Of a stretch of DNA of 64,000 nucleotides, positions 60,534-64,000 are shown piece by piece (within the stretch, counting starts at the first letter, position 1; every line of letters starts with the position of its first letter). The stretch comes from Gammaproteobacteria bacterium. Its GTDB lineage: Bacteria > Pseudomonadota > Gammaproteobacteria > Competibacterales > Competibacteraceae. Below the pieces are notes generated by a model. It did not search any database, was not told the DNA's origin, and saw only the letters and a list, made by a program, of their open reading frames with translations. Location of the stretch: positions 1 through 64,000 of the forward strand of contig JACKNF010000002.1 of the NCBI GenBank assembly GCA_024234995.1, read 5' to 3'. The translations under genes and the position numbers were made by a program.

Positions 60534-61754
60534 TTACGATATGAAAGGCCCATGAAATTCGGCTTGTAGCATTAATATTCCTTCGCCGGACCACTGGGCT
60601 TGTGAGGGGGTGATATTAATATGGGCTAAGTCTCTCGACCAACCCAATATTTCTCCATCACGCCTAAATCCTCCAGCGAGCCGGTATCTTCCTGGGGCTA
60701 GAGCAAGTGTTTTGATATCCACTCGTATTTGGCTTTCACCTTTTGGTAAGTCAAAACTGACCCCATATGCAGATGATTTCACAACTGAGATTAATTGGCC
60801 TAAAGCAGTCCAGAATCGTAGCTCTAATCCCAAATTCAGGCAGTCCATTTGCGTTTGACAATCCAGTTCAATCATCGCAGTTTCATTAGAACAGAGAATT
60901 TCATCCGAAGTGTTTTTTTTACATATTGCCCTGATTCGAACCGGACCATCGTGAACAAAACCTATATCAGATTCATCTAATAAAACTGTGTCAGATCGTA
61001 GGGCGTGATAGGCTAAAAAAGCTTGATCTAGTGATTCATAACGGGTTGCATGTCCATGGTCTAGTAATATGCAATTTTGTGCTGCTTCGCGAACTTGAAG
61101 TTCATTATGAGAAACGAAAATTACTGCGGTACCATTTTTTCGTAACTCAGAAATTCGATTGAGACAACGCACAGCGAATGCCAAATCCCCGACAGCTAAC
61201 GCTTCGTCAACTAAAAGAATATTAGGGTTGAAGTTCGCAGCTATTGAGAACCCTAAGCGCACATACATCCCGCTTGAATAGTGCTGAACAGGGCTATCGA
61301 TGAACTCAGAAAGCTCTGAGAATTCGACGATATTATCGAATTTACGATCAGTCTCTTCTTTAGTGAATCCTAGTACTGCTGCATTCACATAAATATTTTC
61401 CCGTCCGGTCAAGATTGGGTTAAACCCTGCACCTAAGGCAATCAGTGCTCCAACCCGCCCGTGCATCTCAATCCGGCCCATATCCGGCTTGATCAAACCG
61501 TTGAGCATTCGCAATAAGGTCGTTTTGCCCGCGCCGTTGCGCCCGATCAACCCCAAACATTCTCCGCGCTTGAGTTCAAAGCACACATCGTTTACTGCCC
61601 AAAATTCATCCGGGCGTAGCCCCCCGTTGCCGCCATGCCGGCGCCCTAGAAGCTCATTACCGAGATCCTGCATCCCATACCATAAGGAACGCTTGAGGCT
61701 GCGGCAGAATTTTTTCGAGACGTTTTCGACTGTAACGAGGGTGTCGTTGCTCAT
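60534..61754 (-). CDS. wzt: Polysaccharide ABC transporter ATP-binding subunit with C-terminal cargo domain (Wzt-like)
   Basis: A 406-residue ABC ATPase. Walker A LIGRNGAGKTTLLRMLNGL, signature QHYSSGMYVRLGFSIA, Walker B NILLVDEALAVGDLAFA and H-loop VIFVSHNELQV are intact. Residues 260-406 form a beta-rich domain like Wzt-C, which in E. coli O8/O9a binds the modified non-reducing end of the O-antigen and so couples export to capping. The frame extends 26 codons upstream (61832); MSNDTLVTVENVSKKF is the normal start. The partner permease gene lies 258 bases upstream with a repeat in the gap. Confidence 0.9.
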   Translation of the reverse strand: MSNDTLVTVENVSKKFCRSLKRSLWYGMQDLGNELLGRRHGGNGGLRPDEFWAVNDVCFELKRGECLGLIGRNGAGKTTLLRMLNGLIKPDMGRIEMHGRVGALIALGAGFNPILTGRENIYVNAAVLGFTKEETDRKFDNIVEFSELSEFIDSPVQHYSSGMYVRLGFSIAANFNPNILLVDEALAVGDLAFAVRCLNRISELRKNGTAVIFVSHNELQVREAAQNCILLDHGHATRYESLDQAFLAYHALRSDTVLLDESDIGFVHDGPVRIRAICKKNTSDEILCSNETAMIELDCQTQMDCLNLGLELRFWTALGQLISVVKSSAYGVSFDLPKGESQIRVDIKTLALAPGRYRLAGGFRRDGEILGWSRDLAHINITPSQAQWSGEGILMLQAEFHGPFIS

Positions 61755-61898
61755 GCGAATCGAATGTGGGTTAAGGGCCCAAAAGCCAACAGGGTAGTAA
61801 AAATCTGCACTCTGCAACTGATCTTCGTGCAAACCAGGTAATCGCTTGTATTCATCAATCCAGCCCGGCCAAACCTTGTACCCTCCGTATTGTGCAAC

Positions 61899-61965
61899 TG
61901 TCCACTCCCTTCGCTCGCTTGCAGGAGAGGGGCTGGGAGGTGAGGGTACCCGTTTTAAGGAGTTA
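61899..61965 (+). repeat. Dispersed intergenic repeat, partial copy 3
   Basis: TCCACTCCCTTCGCTCGCTTGC, AGGAGAGGGGCTGGGAGGTG-type blocks follow the same order as the left half of the copies at 4998-5112 and 29638-29735, with GGAGTTACCTC near the end. It sits between wzm and wzt, so the message of this operon should carry it as a structured spacer. Confidence 0.45.
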
Positions 61966-62012
61966 CCTCACTGAAGGTACATATCCGTACTGCTCCAACG
62001 GTACCTGCGAAC

Positions 62013-62876
62013 TCAGGCGCTCATCCGCTCGATCAGAATGGGCATAGCAGCGCGGAACACGATCCACATCACAAACAGCAGCGCCAGCGTTGCCAGGTTC
62101 ACTCCCAGAAAATACCCCAAATACTCCGGCGCCATCCCCGTCAACCAGTCGCGCGCTGTCAGGATCAGCGGCGTCAGCGGATTGAGCTGGAATAGCGTGG
62201 CCGCCCAGCCACTAGCGGGCATGGCGAACACGACGGGTGTCAAGTACATCAAAAACTGCATGATCAGTGGAAACGACTTGCCGATATCAGCATATAGCAT
62301 CCCTACTGGGGTCAGTAGCAAGCCAAGTGCGGTGCCGGCGAGCAGCAGCGACAGGATCGCCAGTGGAAATAGCAGCAGACTCCAGTTCGGGAAAACCCCC
62401 AGCACCATGATGGCCAACAGCAGTAGAACGATCTTAATACCAGCGTTGAACAGGGTCTGATAGATACCTGAAACAATCAACGCCTCGCGCGGAAAATTGA
62501 TCTTAGCTAGCATGGGCTTGGCGGCAGCCGTCACCTGCAAGGGCGCATTGGCTGCTTCCATGAAAATAGCCCACAGCATGGTTCCGGTAAATACATACAC
62601 TGGATAAGGCAACACCGTCTCGCCCATGCGGACGATGCCGCTGGCGTTAAGGAATAGCCAGACCGCCGTATTCGCCAGTGGCAGGATAAACGCCCACACC
62701 AGCCCCAGCGCGGTCTGGCGGTACTGTGCACTGATGTCACGCACCGCGAGCCGCCAGGCCAATTCGCGCCCGGCCCACAAGTCGCGGAACATCTCGCCGA
62801 TCAATTGACCCGGATCGCGCAGAGATGAATCTGGTGTGTAAACCGTGACTTGGTCAGTGTTATCGTTCCTACTCAT
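62013..62876 (-). CDS. wzm: Polysaccharide ABC transporter permease (Wzm-like)
   Basis: A 287-residue ABC-2 type permease with six membrane helices. DLWAGRELAWRLAVRDISAQ and YRQTALGLVWAFILPLAN mark the cytosolic start; MLAKINFPREALIVSGIYQT and FLMYLTPVVFAMPASGWAA are typical of Wzm/TagG proteins. With Wzt it should export a lipid-linked polysaccharide to the periplasm. The frame is open 85 codons upstream through unrelated sequence overlapping the lipoprotein gene; MSRNDNTDQVTVYTPDSSLR is the natural start. Confidence 0.92.
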   Translation of the reverse strand: MSRNDNTDQVTVYTPDSSLRDPGQLIGEMFRDLWAGRELAWRLAVRDISAQYRQTALGLVWAFILPLANTAVWLFLNASGIVRMGETVLPYPVYVFTGTMLWAIFMEAANAPLQVTAAAKPMLAKINFPREALIVSGIYQTLFNAGIKIVLLLLAIMVLGVFPNWSLLLFPLAILSLLLAGTALGLLLTPVGMLYADIGKSFPLIMQFLMYLTPVVFAMPASGWAATLFQLNPLTPLILTARDWLTGMAPEYLGYFLGVNLATLALLFVMWIVFRAAMPILIERMSA

Positions 62877-62935
62877 AATATCCAGCAGCCCCGGACCATG
62901 TATGGCAAGTATTTGCTCTTTCAACCACCCAGCGC

Positions 62936-63652
62936 TTAAAAGCGCATCGTATCCTGGCGCAGGATCACCAGCTCCCGGTACCCGAAAACTCCGCTGAGAT
63001 GATGCAGCAAGGCATGGTTGCCTTCCTCTCGCCAGCGCGCATTCAGCGCTTTTTCCACCGCAGCATAGCGCGCGAAGGGTTCCGCCGGCCATTCTCCCCG
63101 CTGCTCCAGTTCGCGGATCAGCTCCAGCCACAACCGGCTCACCCCCAGAATAAAGTACGGCCAGGCCATCTGCATTTCCGGTGACCAGTTCTTGTCCGAT
63201 GTATCGCCGATGCCTGGGCGTTGCAACTGATTGGGATCATCGTAGCTGACCTTTTGCACCACTCCTGTTTCCTGCAGATGGATCAACAGCGGATCGGCGG
63301 CAATCCGGGCATTCACGCGCCTTGCCGTTGCCGGCAGCGCCCGGAAAATGAAACTGAACTGGCGTCCTGCATCGTCACGAGCCGCCCGGCGATGGAATCG
63401 CCATAAATAGATGGCTTCCCCTTCCGCATCCAGCACTGGGCCGGCTACCCGGTCTGCTAGCAGCAGGTCCGGCCACCATAACGGTTCCTCTTCCTCTGGC
63501 CATGCCAGGCGAAAGCGCACATACCACCAGCCTGCGGTCTCATTGCGGATGGGTGTTGCCGCTGATTCCTCTGGCACTGTCACCACGGGCTGTCCCGCGC
63601 ACCCCATGAGCAACAATGCCACAGCGATGCCTATTCCCGTCAGTTTGATCAT
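62936..63652 (-). CDS. Lipoprotein of unknown function
   Basis: A 238-residue protein with a lipobox signal (GIGIAVALLLMGCAGQP, lipidated Cys18). The mature part is Trp- and Arg-rich (AGWWYVRFRLAWPEEEEPLW, AWPYFILGVSRLWLELIREL) and ends in a helical segment. I do not recognise a family. It lies 83 bases behind the btuR/cobO gene and 59 bases before wzm, all on one strand, so it could be a periplasm-side or outer-membrane accessory of the exporter, or simply a neighbour. Confidence 0.75.
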   Translation of the reverse strand: MIKLTGIGIAVALLLMGCAGQPVVTVPEESAATPIRNETAGWWYVRFRLAWPEEEEPLWWPDLLLADRVAGPVLDAEGEAIYLWRFHRRAARDDAGRQFSFIFRALPATARRVNARIAADPLLIHLQETGVVQKVSYDDPNQLQRPGIGDTSDKNWSPEMQMAWPYFILGVSRLWLELIRELEQRGEWPAEPFARYAAVEKALNARWREEGNHALLHHLSGVFGYRELVILRQDTMRF

Positions 63653-63735
63653 GTGCTTTGCCGATTTTGATGGTGGGTGCCGAGACGTTCAAATGTAGCG
63701 GGTGGGGGGACTGGACTCAGTTAAACGCTGATATT

Positions 63736-64000
63736 TTAGAACTCGATTCCACGTTGCGCCTTCACACCCTGTTCCCGGTAGGGATGTTTGACACTGTGAA
63801 TATCACTAACTAGATCGGCTTGTTCGACCAGTGCCTGCGGCGCGTTACGTCCAGTCACCACCATGTGCAGTTCCGGCCGCCGGCGGGAAAATATCGTTAG
63901 CACCCGCGCCGGGTCGAGATAGCCATAGTGCAGCACTGGATTCAATTCGTCGAGAATGACCAATTCATAACGGATATCTTGGATCATGCGTTCCGCTTCG
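63736..64000 (-). CDS. cobO: Cob(I)alamin adenosyltransferase, C-terminal part
   Basis: The last 87 residues of a CobO/BtuR-type ATP:corrinoid adenosyltransferase; the rest lies beyond the right edge. YELVILDELNPVLHYGYLDP, HMVVTGRNAPQALVEQADLV and VKHPYREQGVKAQRGIEF are the conserved end of the family. The enzyme makes adenosylcobalamin or an intermediate of its synthesis from cobinamide or cobyrinic acid derivatives. The same protein is called BtuR in enterobacteria. Confidence 0.95.
   Translation of the reverse strand, partial: EAERMIQDIRYELVILDELNPVLHYGYLDPARVLTIFSRRRPELHMVVTGRNAPQALVEQADLVSDIHSVKHPYREQGVKAQRGIEF

Noticed and set aside
62877..63131. 85-codon upstream extension of the wzm frame
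   Set aside because: It overlaps the lipoprotein gene in another frame and has no similarity to ABC permeases; the start at 62876 is family-like.
1..64000. tRNA, rRNA, riboswitch or prophage genes
   Set aside because: I looked through the intergenic stretches and saw no cloverleaf, rRNA block, recognisable riboswitch core, integrase or phage structural gene. A covariance-model search could still find a small RNA I cannot see.

Overview
This window reads as a chromosomal segment of a gammaproteobacterium with fairly high GC content. Supporting signs are the divergent yicC/rph pair, the rph-rdgB-hemW run, the yciB-yciI-bolA cluster, the yciO-site-2 protease-trpS run, a high-potential iron-sulfur protein and a stand-alone PHA synthase of class I size. 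A polyhydroxyalkanoate-storing lineage such as the Competibacteraceae would fit, but that placement is an inference from gene content only.

Layout. Positions 1-31 kb are mostly housekeeping and accessory metabolism: the start of a CheB-type methylesterase (-), argE (-), a two-gene amide-ligase pair (GNAT/C39-peptidase fusion plus RimK-like ATP-grasp, +), a small secreted protein, glycerate 2-kinase, HiPIP, a penicillin-acylase family enzyme, argA, cpdA, an ADP-ribosylglycohydrolase directly behind phaC, yicC, rph-rdgB-hemW, a secreted cache protein, a gamma carbonic anhydrase with a MoxR-DUF58-TgpA operon, threonine aldolase-murB, and a large secreted carbohydrate-active protein. Positions 29.4-32.4 kb are gene-poor and repeat-rich: an AT-rich stretch with a perfect FNR-type palindrome, two small orphan genes, a 115-bp MITE-like element, a 2 x 32-bp tandem repeat and a perfect 23-bp-stem palindrome. 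Positions 32.4-37.1 kb return to conserved genes (parvulin, bolA, yciI, yciB, yciO, site-2 protease, trpS).

From about 37.1 kb to 62.9 kb lies a glycan island of mosaic base composition. Its plus-strand part has a polyprenyl-phosphate-type GT2, a methyltransferase, three tandem TPR/GT41 (OGT-like) genes, a UDP-GlcNAc 2-epimerase and an AT-rich polytopic membrane protein. Its minus-strand part is an ABC-transporter-dependent polysaccharide locus: wzm, wzt with a C-terminal cargo-binding domain, a methyltransferase-sulfotransferase fusion, GT4, a large HAD protein, GT2, glf (UDP-galactopyranose mutase), a vapBC-type toxin-antitoxin pair lodged between glf and a decayed copy of the glf 3' end, a GlfT-like GT2 and another GT4. 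Together these predict a galactofuranose-containing surface polysaccharide exported by Wzm/Wzt, perhaps capped by methylation or sulfation. The window ends in a lipoprotein gene and a partial cobalamin adenosyltransferase gene.

I saw no rRNA, tRNA, CRISPR array, intact insertion sequence or prophage. Many start codons were chosen from family N-termini and visible Shine-Dalgarno sequences.
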